In this document: piece by piece, positions 33,855 through 41,780 of the stretch | Layout: each line of letters begins with the position of its first letter | Numbering within the stretch: the stretch's first letter is position 1 | NCBI GenBank assembly: GCA_036557365.1 | Contig: DATBHR010000080.1 | Span: 43,285-107,284 of the forward strand | Length of the DNA stretch: 64,000 nt | Source: DATKHR01 sp036557365 | Lineage (GTDB): Bacteria; Acidobacteriota; Vicinamibacteria; Vicinamibacterales; CAVVIG01 | Direction: 5' to 3' | Notes under the pieces: generated by a model | The model's input: only the letters and a program-made list of their open reading frames with translations | What the model was told of the DNA's origin: nothing | The model's database searches: none | Made by a program: the position numbers and the translations under genes

Positions 33855-35467
33855 GGTTCGTACATCATCCCTTCAATCCGGCTCTTGATGTTCCGCGGCT
33901 GCTTCTCGCGCGCGAGGTTCATCGCGAACGCCTTCGTGGCGACGCTGACAGCGATCGCCAGCGAGATCTTCCGGATCTCCTGCAGCGGCGGATACAAGGC
34001 GCCGTGCTCGAGGTCGTCCTGGCGAACGAGACGCGCCAATGTCCTCGCGGCGGCGAGAAATAAATCGTCGGGGAGCGTCCGCGCGCGGCACGCCACCGCG
34101 CCGAGGCCGATGCCCGGAAAGACGTACGCGTTGTTGCCCTGCGCCGGCCGGAACGTCGTGCCTTTGAACGTGACGGGCGCGAACGGGCTGCCGCTCGCGA
34201 AGATCGCGCGCCCTTCGCTCCACGCGTAGGCGTCCTGGGCTGTGCACTCCGCCTTGGACGTGGGATTCGACAGCGCGAAGATGACCGGTCGCAGGTTGAT
34301 GGCGCTCATGCGCTCGACGACGGCTTTCGTGAACGTGCCCGGAGCTCCGGTCGCGCCGATGAGCACGTGGGGCCGGATCGCGTCGATGGCGTCCACGAAA
34401 GACAGCGGACGATGATCGTGAGCGTAGGGAAGGTTGTGAGGCATGAGGTCCGTCCGCTGCTTCACCACCAGGCCGTTCACGTCCACGAACCACAATTGCC
34501 GCCGCGCTTTCTCCGCGCTGAGCCCTTCATCCACGAGCGCCGTCGTCATCAGGTCCGCAATCCCGGTGGCGGCGGACCCGGCGCCGAGAAACATGATCGT
34601 CAGGTCCTTGAAGGGAGTGCCGGTGATGCGCGTCGACGAATACACGCCGGCAAGCGCGACGGCGGCGGTGCCCTGAATGTCGTCGTTGAAGCAGAGGACG
34701 CGATCCTTGTACTTGCTGAGCAGCGCGTACGCGTTCGGCGTCAGGAAATCCTCGAACTGAATCAGCGCGTCCGGGTACCGCGACTGCACCGCCTTCACGA
34801 ATTCGTCCACGAGCGCGAGATACGCGGCTCCCTTCAGCCGCTTGCGCGGATAGCCGAGGTACAGCACGTCGTCCCGCAGCTCGGGATTATTCGTGCCGAC
34901 GTCGAGCGTCACCGGCAGGCAGACGTCGGGGTTGATGCCGGCACACGCGGTGTAGAGCGCGAGCTTGCCGACGGGAATGCCCATGCCGTTCGCGCCGAGG
35001 TCGCCGAGGCCGAGGATTCGCTCGCCGTCGGTGACCACGATCACACGGACATCTTTCTGCGGCCAGTTGCCGAGGATGCGGCGGATCGAACCGCGGTCGT
35101 TCGGCGTGATGAAGAAGCCCTTCGGCTCCCGCGCGATGTGCGAGAAGGCGCGACATGCTTCACCGACGGTGGGCGTGTAGATGAGCGGCAGGATCCGCTC
35201 GATGTGCGCGATGACGGTCTGGTAGAAGAGCCGTTCGTTTCGTTCCTGCAGCGATGAGAGCAGCATGTAGCGATCGATGTCGCGCGGCAGACGATCGAGG
35301 TTGACCATCACGCGATCCATCATCTCGCCGCTGCTCGAGACGAGATGCGGCAGCAGTCCGGTCAACCCGAGCCGGTTGCGTTCCTTTCGGTCGAACGTAA
35401 TGGATCGATTGAGCGATTTGTCGTGCAGGACGTCGAATCCGCGTTTCCTATGAGACACGCCACCCAT
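33851..35467 (-). CDS. maeA: NAD-dependent malic enzyme
   Basis: A 538-residue full-length malic enzyme converting malate to pyruvate and CO2 with reduction of NAD(P). Landmarks: ILPLIYTPTVGEAC with the catalytic Tyr, VVTDGERILGLGDLGANGMGIPVGKLALYTACAGI with the catalytic Lys, metal-binding FEDFLTPNAYALL and CFNDDIQGTAAVALAG, and dinucleotide motif FLGAGSAATGIA. Length and the IPVGKLALY form fit the large bacterial/eukaryotic NAD type (MaeA/SfcA). In the operon it can turn malate, formed from the fumarate made by aspartase, into pyruvate. It lies 18 bases after the antiporter gene. Confidence 0.95.
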   Translation of the reverse strand: MGGVSHRKRGFDVLHDKSLNRSITFDRKERNRLGLTGLLPHLVSSSGEMMDRVMVNLDRLPRDIDRYMLLSSLQERNERLFYQTVIAHIERILPLIYTPTVGEACRAFSHIAREPKGFFITPNDRGSIRRILGNWPQKDVRVIVVTDGERILGLGDLGANGMGIPVGKLALYTACAGINPDVCLPVTLDVGTNNPELRDDVLYLGYPRKRLKGAAYLALVDEFVKAVQSRYPDALIQFEDFLTPNAYALLSKYKDRVLCFNDDIQGTAAVALAGVYSSTRITGTPFKDLTIMFLGAGSAATGIADLMTTALVDEGLSAEKARRQLWFVDVNGLVVKQRTDLMPHNLPYAHDHRPLSFVDAIDAIRPHVLIGATGAPGTFTKAVVERMSAINLRPVIFALSNPTSKAECTAQDAYAWSEGRAIFASGSPFAPVTFKGTTFRPAQGNNAYVFPGIGLGAVACRARTLPDDLFLAAARTLARLVRQDDLEHGALYPPLQEIRKISLAIAVSVATKAFAMNLAREKQPRNIKSRIEGMMYEP

Positions 35468-35485
35468 CAGGTCACCACCCTCAGA

Positions 35486-37183
35486 TCACCGCAGCGCGTG
35501 AACGACCACGACGACGATCGATCCCCACACCGTGAGCAGGATGTTGTTGATGGCGTATGGCACGGTGTAGGCGAGCGCGCCGACGTTGCTGCCGCTGGCC
35601 TCGCGCAGCGCGTTCAGGCCGGGCGTGCAGGTCTGCGCGCCGGCGAGCCCGCCGAGCGTCATGAGCGCGCTCATCCCGAGCACATATCGCGCGACGATCG
35701 TACCCACCGCAAGCGGTACGACGGTCACGATCATGCCCGCGAAGAAGATGCTGGCGAAGTACGCGCCGCCGCTCGTCTGATACGCCTCGACCGCGTGCGG
35801 GCCGGCATGCAGGCCGACGACGGCGATGAAGACGATGAGGCCGATATCCATCAGGAGACGCTGCGCAGGTTCCGGAATCGCGCCGAAGACGGGATAGCGG
35901 CTGCGCGCCCAGCCAGCGACCAGGCCGACGACGAGGATCGATCCGGCTGTTCCAAGTCCGAGCGCGATGCCACCCACGGGCAGCTTGAGCATGCCGAGCA
36001 GCATGCCGGCGCAGATGCCCGCGGTGAGCAGCGTCAGATCCGTTTTCGCGAGGTCGCGCTCCACGAACCCGATGAAGCGACCGGCCCGCTCGACGTGTTC
36101 AGGCGCGCCGACGAGATCCAGGATGTCGCCGCGCTCGAGCGTGGTCCACGGCTCGTGCGGCATCACCTCGAGGCCGCGTCGAAGCGACTCGAGGTACACG
36201 CCGCGAACCCGCGAGTCCTGCGCGAGCTCCCCGAGCGTTCTGCCGATGATCTCGCTGTTGATCACGACGGCCGCCGACGTCGTGATCGGCACCGAGAGCA
36301 GGGCAGCGTCGTCAACCTCGCGGCCGATGTCCTGTTCCGCGTGGACGAATGCGCCGCGGCGGCCGGAGACGACGAGTCGGTCGCCGAGCGCCAGCGTCAG
36401 CGTCGGCGTCACGTCGAGGAGCGTGGAGCCCCGTTGGACACGATGGACCGACAGCCGCTCGTCCGCGTAGCGGCCCTCGAGCGATGCGAGGCTCGTTGCG
36501 GCGAGATCGGCATTCTCGACGAGATACGCGCGGATACTGAAGTGCGCGGCGGAAAAGGTTGATCCGCCGCGTCCGCCGGACAACTGCTGTTCGAGCGCTT
36601 TGGCTTCTTGCTTGAGATCCGCGCGCATGATCTTCGGACCGAGCCACGTCAGGAACAGAATCAATCCGAAGTCGCCGAAGCCGTACGTGATCGCATCCGC
36701 GAGCGGCGCATTCGCCGCCAGCCTGGACTTCTCATCAGCAGCAATCGGCAGATCGGCGATCGCGCCGACGCCGGTGCCGAGCGCCGCCGACTGCGTCAGG
36801 CCGCCGGAGAGCAGTCCGACCGCGATGCCTTCGTCGAAGCCGAACGCGACCGACACGCCGATCACCGTGACGAGACCCGTCACCGCGAGGACGACGGCCA
36901 CGATGACCTGCGGCAGCGCCTCCTTCTTGAGGCTTCCGAAGAACTGCGGTCCGACCGAATAGCCGACCGAAAACAGGAACAGGTAGAAGAACGCCCAGCG
37001 CAGCAGATCGGGCAGCTCGGGCTTCGCCAGAATCCCGACGCCGATTCCCGCGATCAGCGTGCCGACGACAGACCCGAAGCCGACGCCCTTGACGTGAACG
37101 CGTCCGATGATCGTGCCGAGCAGGACGCTCGCGAAAAGACACAACGCCGGCGATTCGTGCAGCACGTCGCGCATGTGTTGCAT
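35486..37183 (-). CDS. aspT: AspT/YidE/YbjL-family antiporter
   Basis: A 565-residue membrane transporter: five to six helices in each half (for example FFYLFLFSVGYSVGPQFFGSL; ILVVGLVAGWARSRYPVFGAIPEPAQRLLMDIGLIVFIAVVGLHAGP) flanking two cytoplasmic RCK-C/TrkA-C domains (ADERLSVHRVQRGSTLL...GDRLVVSGRRG and SRVRGVYLESLRRG...GDILDLVGAPEHVE). This is the AspT layout (aspartate:alanine exchange) shared by YidE/YbjL and succinate exporters. The motif GGLTQSAALGTGVGAI and late GGLAGAQTCTPGLNAL occupy the known substrate-site helices. Neighbours suggest aspartate, fumarate, succinate or alanine as substrates. Confidence 0.88.
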   Translation of the reverse strand: MQHMRDVLHESPALCLFASVLLGTIIGRVHVKGVGFGSVVGTLIAGIGVGILAKPELPDLLRWAFFYLFLFSVGYSVGPQFFGSLKKEALPQVIVAVVLAVTGLVTVIGVSVAFGFDEGIAVGLLSGGLTQSAALGTGVGAIADLPIAADEKSRLAANAPLADAITYGFGDFGLILFLTWLGPKIMRADLKQEAKALEQQLSGGRGGSTFSAAHFSIRAYLVENADLAATSLASLEGRYADERLSVHRVQRGSTLLDVTPTLTLALGDRLVVSGRRGAFVHAEQDIGREVDDAALLSVPITTSAAVVINSEIIGRTLGELAQDSRVRGVYLESLRRGLEVMPHEPWTTLERGDILDLVGAPEHVERAGRFIGFVERDLAKTDLTLLTAGICAGMLLGMLKLPVGGIALGLGTAGSILVVGLVAGWARSRYPVFGAIPEPAQRLLMDIGLIVFIAVVGLHAGPHAVEAYQTSGGAYFASIFFAGMIVTVVPLAVGTIVARYVLGMSALMTLGGLAGAQTCTPGLNALREASGSNVGALAYTVPYAINNILLTVWGSIVVVVVHALR

Positions 37184-37219
37184 TGCGTCTCCTCGTCGTC
37201 GCTCGTTTGTTGTCGATCC

Positions 37220-38305
37220 TCAGTACTGTTCGAACATCCGCTGCACGTCTGCCGGCGTGTGCGGCTTGAGCAGCGCCAGGCGCAGGAGCACGCGCGCTTT
37301 CTGCGGGTTCTTGTCCAGCGACGCGACGAATCCGAGCTTGTCGTCGTTCAGTTCGACGTTGCGGCCGACCCGTCCAGTCGCGACGCGCGACGCTCGCACG
37401 CACAGGATGCCCTTCTTGGCCTGCGCCGCCAGCGCGTCCACACCCTTCTCGGTCATGTTGCCGTTGCCGACGCCGGCAATCACGATGCCCTTGGCGCCGG
37501 CGGCGACCGCCGCGTCGATGAGCGCGCCATCCATGTTCTCGTAGGCCATGATGATATCGACGCGCGGAAGCGCCGTGACGCCCTGCAGTGAAAATTCCGA
37601 GTTGGTGGTGTGCTTGCCGATCGGGCCCCGGTAGAACGTGATCTGGCCGTAGGCCACGGTCCCGATCAGGCCTTCGAGCGGAGACAGGAACGTCTGCACG
37701 GCGGTCGTGCTGGTCTTGGTCAGCGACTCGGCGTCGTGAATCCAGTCGTTGATGACGACGAGCACGCCGCGGTTCGCGGCATTCTTGTTCGCGGCCACGG
37801 CAACGGCGTTGTAGAAGTTCAGCGGACCGTCGGCCGACAGCGCTGTTGCCGGCCGCATGGCCGCCGTCAGCACGACGGGCTTCGGCGACTTGACGACGAG
37901 ATCCAGGAAGTACGCGGTCTCCTCGATCGTATCGGTGCCGTGCGTGATGACGATGCCGGCCACGTCGGGCATGGCGGCCAGCGCGTTGACGCGGTTCGCC
38001 AGCTTCAGCCAGACGTCGTCGTTCATGTCCTGCGAACCGATGTTGGAGATCTGCTCTCCGCGGAGATTGGCGATTTTCTTGGCTTCGGGCACGGCGGCGA
38101 TGAGCTGTTCGACGCCGACCTGGCCCGAGGTGTAGCCGGCCTGCACGTTCGTGTTGGCCGCGCCGGCGATCGTGCCGCCCGTGGCGAGCACGACGACGGT
38201 CGGCAGCGGCTGGCTTGATTGCGCGAGCAGCGACGTGTGCGCGGTCCGGTCAGCGAGAGCGACGCAGGCGACGATCGCGCACGAGACGATTTGGTGTCGT
38301 GTCAT
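37220..38305 (-). CDS. ansB: Type II (periplasmic) L-asparaginase
   Basis: A 361-residue enzyme hydrolysing asparagine to aspartate and ammonia. After the signal region (CAIVACVALADRTAHTSLLAQ) come both threonine nucleophile motifs, VVVLATGGTIAG and GIVITHGTDTIEETAYFL, plus SADGPLNFYNAV and GNGNMTEKGV. Length and export fit AnsB. It lies 35 bases after the DASS transporter gene and 36 before aspT, within the aspartate operon. Its product would be taken in by one of the two operon transporters. Confidence 0.95.
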   Translation of the reverse strand: MTRHQIVSCAIVACVALADRTAHTSLLAQSSQPLPTVVVLATGGTIAGAANTNVQAGYTSGQVGVEQLIAAVPEAKKIANLRGEQISNIGSQDMNDDVWLKLANRVNALAAMPDVAGIVITHGTDTIEETAYFLDLVVKSPKPVVLTAAMRPATALSADGPLNFYNAVAVAANKNAANRGVLVVINDWIHDAESLTKTSTTAVQTFLSPLEGLIGTVAYGQITFYRGPIGKHTTNSEFSLQGVTALPRVDIIMAYENMDGALIDAAVAAGAKGIVIAGVGNGNMTEKGVDALAAQAKKGILCVRASRVATGRVGRNVELNDDKLGFVASLDKNPQKARVLLRLALLKPHTPADVQRMFEQY

Positions 38306-38340
38306 GTGAACCTCTCAAGACAGAGCAGAAGAAATACGTT

Positions 38341-39747
38341 TCATCGCACGGTGGCAATCAACCACGGCGTTCCCACGACGGCATAGACGACGAAGCTCAC
38401 CGCCGTTGTGATCGCGCCCAGCTTGTACAGGTCGTTCTGCGTCAGGTAACCGCTCCCGGCGAACAGCAGGTTGGCGCTCGAGCCCTGCGGCGTGATCAAC
38501 GAGAAGTAGTTCGTCGCAAACAGCAGCTGGAACGCGAGCATCGTCGGGTTGACGCCCAGCTTCACGCCGACGTCGAGGAACACGCCGAACAAGGCGAGGA
38601 GATGCGCGGTCTGGCTGACGAACAGATAGTGCAGGAGGATGTACGCCATCACCAGGATCAGGCCGGCGGTCGGCGCCGCGAGGCCCGCGAGACGATCCGC
38701 GAGACGATGGCCGACGAACCCCATGAATCCGAGCGCGTCGAGTTGCGTGCTGAGCGTGAAGAGGACGGCGAACCAGATGAACGTCGCCAGCACGTCGCCC
38801 TGCTGGCTGATGTCCTTCAGCGTGATGACGCCGGTGGCGAGCAGCGCGCCGAGGCCGAGGAACGCGATCGCGGTCGAATCGAGGCCGATGGTTCCCGCAA
38901 GCGCCCAGAGCACCACCATGGCGACGAAGACGATCAGGACGATCCACTCCTGCCGTGTCAGCGGACCGAGCGCGGCGAGCGCCCGTCGAGCGACGGCGGG
39001 TGCGTCCTTCGTGTCGCGAACCTCGGGCCGGATGATCCGCTGGAGGAGCCACGGCATCAGCGCGATTCCGCACAGCGTCGGAAGCGAGGCGGCCACGAGC
39101 CATCGGCCGAATCCGATCTCGACGCCGCGTCCGCGCGCGATCTCGCTGCCGAGCGGGTTGGCGGCCATCGCGGTCAGCCAGAGCGCCGACGACAGGCTGA
39201 GGCTCGCGATGCCGGAGTACATGAGGTAGGCGCCGAGCCGGCGGCGTTCCGGACGATCCGGCTTCGCCCCGGCCGCGTCGGCCAGCGAGAACGCGAGCGG
39301 ATAGAGGATGCCTGACCGCGCGGTGTTGCTGGGAAACGCCGGCGCAATCACCGCGTCGAGCACGAAGATCGAGTACGACAACCCGAGCGTCGATCGACCG
39401 AACCGGCTGATCAGCCAGTGCCCGCCGCGCGTCCCGAGCCCGCACTTCACGACCGCGCTCGCGACGAGGAACGCGATCACGATGAGCAGGATCGTACCGT
39501 TCGCGAATCCCGCGTACGCGTCCTGCGGCGACAGCAGACCGGTCAGCACCGCGGCAGCCACCGCGAGCACCGACGCCGTGAGAATCGGCAGCACATTGAT
39601 GACGACGGACAGGATGACGACGACGAAGATGGCGAAGAGATGCCAGGCCTGAACCGTCACGCCGGACGGCGGCGTCGTCAGCCACAGGATCGCGAGCAGG
39701 CCGACGAGCAGGACGCGGCCGCCCACGATCCTCGTGCGCTCCGTCAC
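38341..39747 (-). CDS. DASS (SLC13-type) dicarboxylate:sodium symporter or exchanger
   Basis: A 468-residue transporter of ~12 helices in the divalent anion:Na+ symporter family. Family landmarks: helix-hairpin region VIAPAFPSNTARSGILYPLAFSLADA with SNT, the second SNT-like site ATNYFSLITPQGSSANLLFAGSGYL, and the central WIVLIVFVAMVVLWALAG. Closest in look to 2-oxoglutarate/malate (DiT1), citrate/tartrate and YbhI-type carriers. The ATG overlaps the aspA stop by four bases, so aspartase and this carrier are made together: uptake of C4-dicarboxylates or fumarate/succinate export is the natural guess. Confidence 0.88.
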   Translation of the reverse strand: MTERTRIVGGRVLLVGLLAILWLTTPPSGVTVQAWHLFAIFVVVILSVVINVLPILTASVLAVAAAVLTGLLSPQDAYAGFANGTILLIVIAFLVASAVVKCGLGTRGGHWLISRFGRSTLGLSYSIFVLDAVIAPAFPSNTARSGILYPLAFSLADAAGAKPDRPERRRLGAYLMYSGIASLSLSSALWLTAMAANPLGSEIARGRGVEIGFGRWLVAASLPTLCGIALMPWLLQRIIRPEVRDTKDAPAVARRALAALGPLTRQEWIVLIVFVAMVVLWALAGTIGLDSTAIAFLGLGALLATGVITLKDISQQGDVLATFIWFAVLFTLSTQLDALGFMGFVGHRLADRLAGLAAPTAGLILVMAYILLHYLFVSQTAHLLALFGVFLDVGVKLGVNPTMLAFQLLFATNYFSLITPQGSSANLLFAGSGYLTQNDLYKLGAITTAVSFVVYAVVGTPWLIATVR

Positions 39748-41150
39748 TGCCGCGCCTGCCCGGTCATCGTCGCGGGATCGAGCACCTTCGCGATCTCCTG
39801 CTCGCTCAGGATCTTCTTCTCGCGCACGAGCTCCATGATGCCGCGGCCCGACTTCATGGCTTCAGCCGCGAGCTCGGTCGATCGGTCGTAGCCGATGACG
39901 GGATTGAGCGCCGTGACGACGCCGATGCTGTACTCGACGTAGTGACGGCAGATATCGGCGTTCACCGTGATGCCGTCAACGCAGTGCACCCGCAGCGTCC
40001 GCGCCGCGTTGATGAACATGGTCTGCGCCTCGAAGATGCACGCGGCGATCACAGGCTCGAACACGTTCAGCTGCAGCTGACCTCCTTCGGCAGCCAGCGA
40101 GACGGTCAGATCGCTGCCGATGACGCGGAAGCAGACCATGTTCACGACTTCGGGGATCACCGGATTGACCTTTCCCGGCATGATCGACGAGCCCGGCTGC
40201 TTCGGCGGCAGATTGATCTCGCGCAGGCCGCAGCGCGGACCGGACGAGAGCAGCCGCAGATCGTTGCAGACCTTCGACAGTTTGATGGCGAGGCTCTTCA
40301 TGCACGCGGAGTAGAGCACGAACGCCTGCGTGTCCTGCGTCGCCTCGATCAAGTCCTCGGCGAGCTGAATCGGGAAGCCGGTAATCGTCGCCAGATGCTT
40401 CGTGCAGGCAGCGGCGTAACCGGGAGGCGCATTCAGGCCGGTGCCGATTGCCGTCGCTCCCATGTTGACTTCACACAGCACGCGCTGGATCGCCTGCAGC
40501 GCCTGGACCTCGCCGGCGAGCGACGTCGCGAACGCGCCGAACTCCTGACCGACCGTCATCGGCACGGCGTCCTGGAGCTGCGTGCGCCCCATTTTCAGGA
40601 TCGGCGCGAACTCCTGGCTCTTCGCACGAAACGCCGCGATCAGATCGTTGACCGCTGCCACGAGCTGCACGTTGCCGATGGCCATCCCGATGTGCAGCGC
40701 GGTCGGATACGCGTCGTTCGTGGACTGCGAGCAGTTGACGTGATCGTGCGGGTCGCAATGCGTGTACTCGGCCTTCTGATGACCCATCAGCTCGAGCGCG
40801 CGATTGGCGATCACTTCGTTGGCGTTCATGTTCGTCGACGTGCCCGCGCCGCCCTGAAACACATCGAGCTGGAACTGGTCGTGCAGCTTGCCGTCGATCA
40901 ACTCGGTGCAGGCGCCTTCGATGCCGGTCAGGATCTCCTTGCTGAACTGGCCGCAGTCGAAGTTGGCGCGCGCGGCGGCCATCTTCACCATCGCGAAGGC
41001 CTTGATGATGTTCGGGTAGAGGTGCAGCTTGACGCCGGAGATGTGGAAGTTCTCGAGAGCGCGGGCAGTCTGGACGCCGTAATAGGCGGCAGCCGGCACG
41101 GCTTTGTCGCCGAGCAGGTCGTGCTCCATGCGCGTGGCAGCGACGGACAT
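39744..41150 (-). CDS. aspA: Aspartate ammonia-lyase (aspartase)
   Basis: A 468-residue fumarase/aspartase superfamily enzyme that splits aspartate into fumarate and ammonia. The signature GSSIMPGKVNP is present, as are VFQGGAGTSTNMNANEVIANRALE, CDPHDHVNCSQSTNDAYPTALHI and TALNPVIGYDRSTELAAEAM. Sequence near the substrate carboxylate (MGRTQLQDAVPMTVGQEF) and GLNAPPGYA favour aspartase over fumarase. First gene of a six-gene operon; GGAGGAATCAAT precedes the ATG and a sigma-54 promoter lies 52 bases upstream. Confidence 0.95.
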   Translation of the reverse strand: MSVAATRMEHDLLGDKAVPAAAYYGVQTARALENFHISGVKLHLYPNIIKAFAMVKMAAARANFDCGQFSKEILTGIEGACTELIDGKLHDQFQLDVFQGGAGTSTNMNANEVIANRALELMGHQKAEYTHCDPHDHVNCSQSTNDAYPTALHIGMAIGNVQLVAAVNDLIAAFRAKSQEFAPILKMGRTQLQDAVPMTVGQEFGAFATSLAGEVQALQAIQRVLCEVNMGATAIGTGLNAPPGYAAACTKHLATITGFPIQLAEDLIEATQDTQAFVLYSACMKSLAIKLSKVCNDLRLLSSGPRCGLREINLPPKQPGSSIMPGKVNPVIPEVVNMVCFRVIGSDLTVSLAAEGGQLQLNVFEPVIAACIFEAQTMFINAARTLRVHCVDGITVNADICRHYVEYSIGVVTALNPVIGYDRSTELAAEAMKSGRGIMELVREKKILSEQEIAKVLDPATMTGQARQ

Positions 41151-41201
41151 ATTGATTCCTCCAGAAACGAGTGCGAGAGGCCTGAATCTGAGGTTGCTGG
41201 C

Positions 41202-41216
41202 GCAACGGACGTGCCA
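41202..41216 (-). promoter_or_regulatory. Sigma-54 promoter of the aspA operon
   Basis: On the minus strand TGGCACG-TCCG-TTGC is a perfect match to the sigma-54 consensus core TGGCACG-N4-TTGC. The predicted start is ~41190, leaving a 40-base leader with the GGAGGA ribosome site of aspA. Confidence 0.85.
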
Positions 41217-41315
41217 GCGATGGGCCGCTGAAATCGGGCCTCTCCCTGCGCGAGCGTCGAAGATCGACTCCGGCGGACCGCGAAAAGCTCCAACCGGCCG
41301 GAGGCGGAAGGTCGG

Positions 41316-41780
41316 TTACTGGTCGGGGCGAGCGACAGCCGTGGGGGGGCCGAGGCCGCGTGTCACGAAGGTTTCACCGCGCACGACGCACTCGATGGCC
41401 GTCGGTAGTTCAGTGGTCACGTCGAACTTCAGCACGAAGCCGGAAGCGCCCGCACGAATCAGCCTGTCCGCGAGATCGGCATCGTCATGGAGCGTCAGGA
41501 AGATCACTCTTGCCTCAGCGCCGGCGGCACGCAGTCGCCCCATGGCCTCGATGCCATTCAATCCGGGCATCGAAATGTCGGTGACGATGACGTCGGGGTG
41601 CAGGCGTCCCGCCGCTTCGACGAGGTCGTGTCCATCGGCGACCGCGGCAACCACGTCGAAGCGATCCTGCAGGAACTCGACGAGGCTGTCGCGCACGAAC
41701 GCGTGATCGTCAGCGATCAACACTCTCGGTCTGTGCGCTTCCGGCGGGCGCTGCGGTTCGCCGACGTCGGAACGATTCAT
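41316..41780 (-). CDS. Single-domain response regulator (receiver only)
   Basis: A 154-residue NarL-type receiver domain with acidic pocket in VLIADDHAFVRDSL, phosphoacceptor Asp in VIVTDISMPGLNG, switch Thr in VIFLTLHDD and Lys in GFVLKFD. After the receiver there is only ~25 residues, so the usual LuxR DNA-binding helix-turn-helix is absent. Its ATG overlaps the stop of the histidine kinase gene by four bases; that kinase is the likely phosphodonor. Without output domain it must act by protein contact or as a phosphate sink. Confidence 0.88.
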   Translation of the reverse strand: MNRSDVGEPQRPPEAHRPRVLIADDHAFVRDSLVEFLQDRFDVVAAVADGHDLVEAAGRLHPDVIVTDISMPGLNGIEAMGRLRAAGAEARVIFLTLHDDADLADRLIRAGASGFVLKFDVTTELPTAIECVVRGETFVTRGLGPPTAVARPDQ

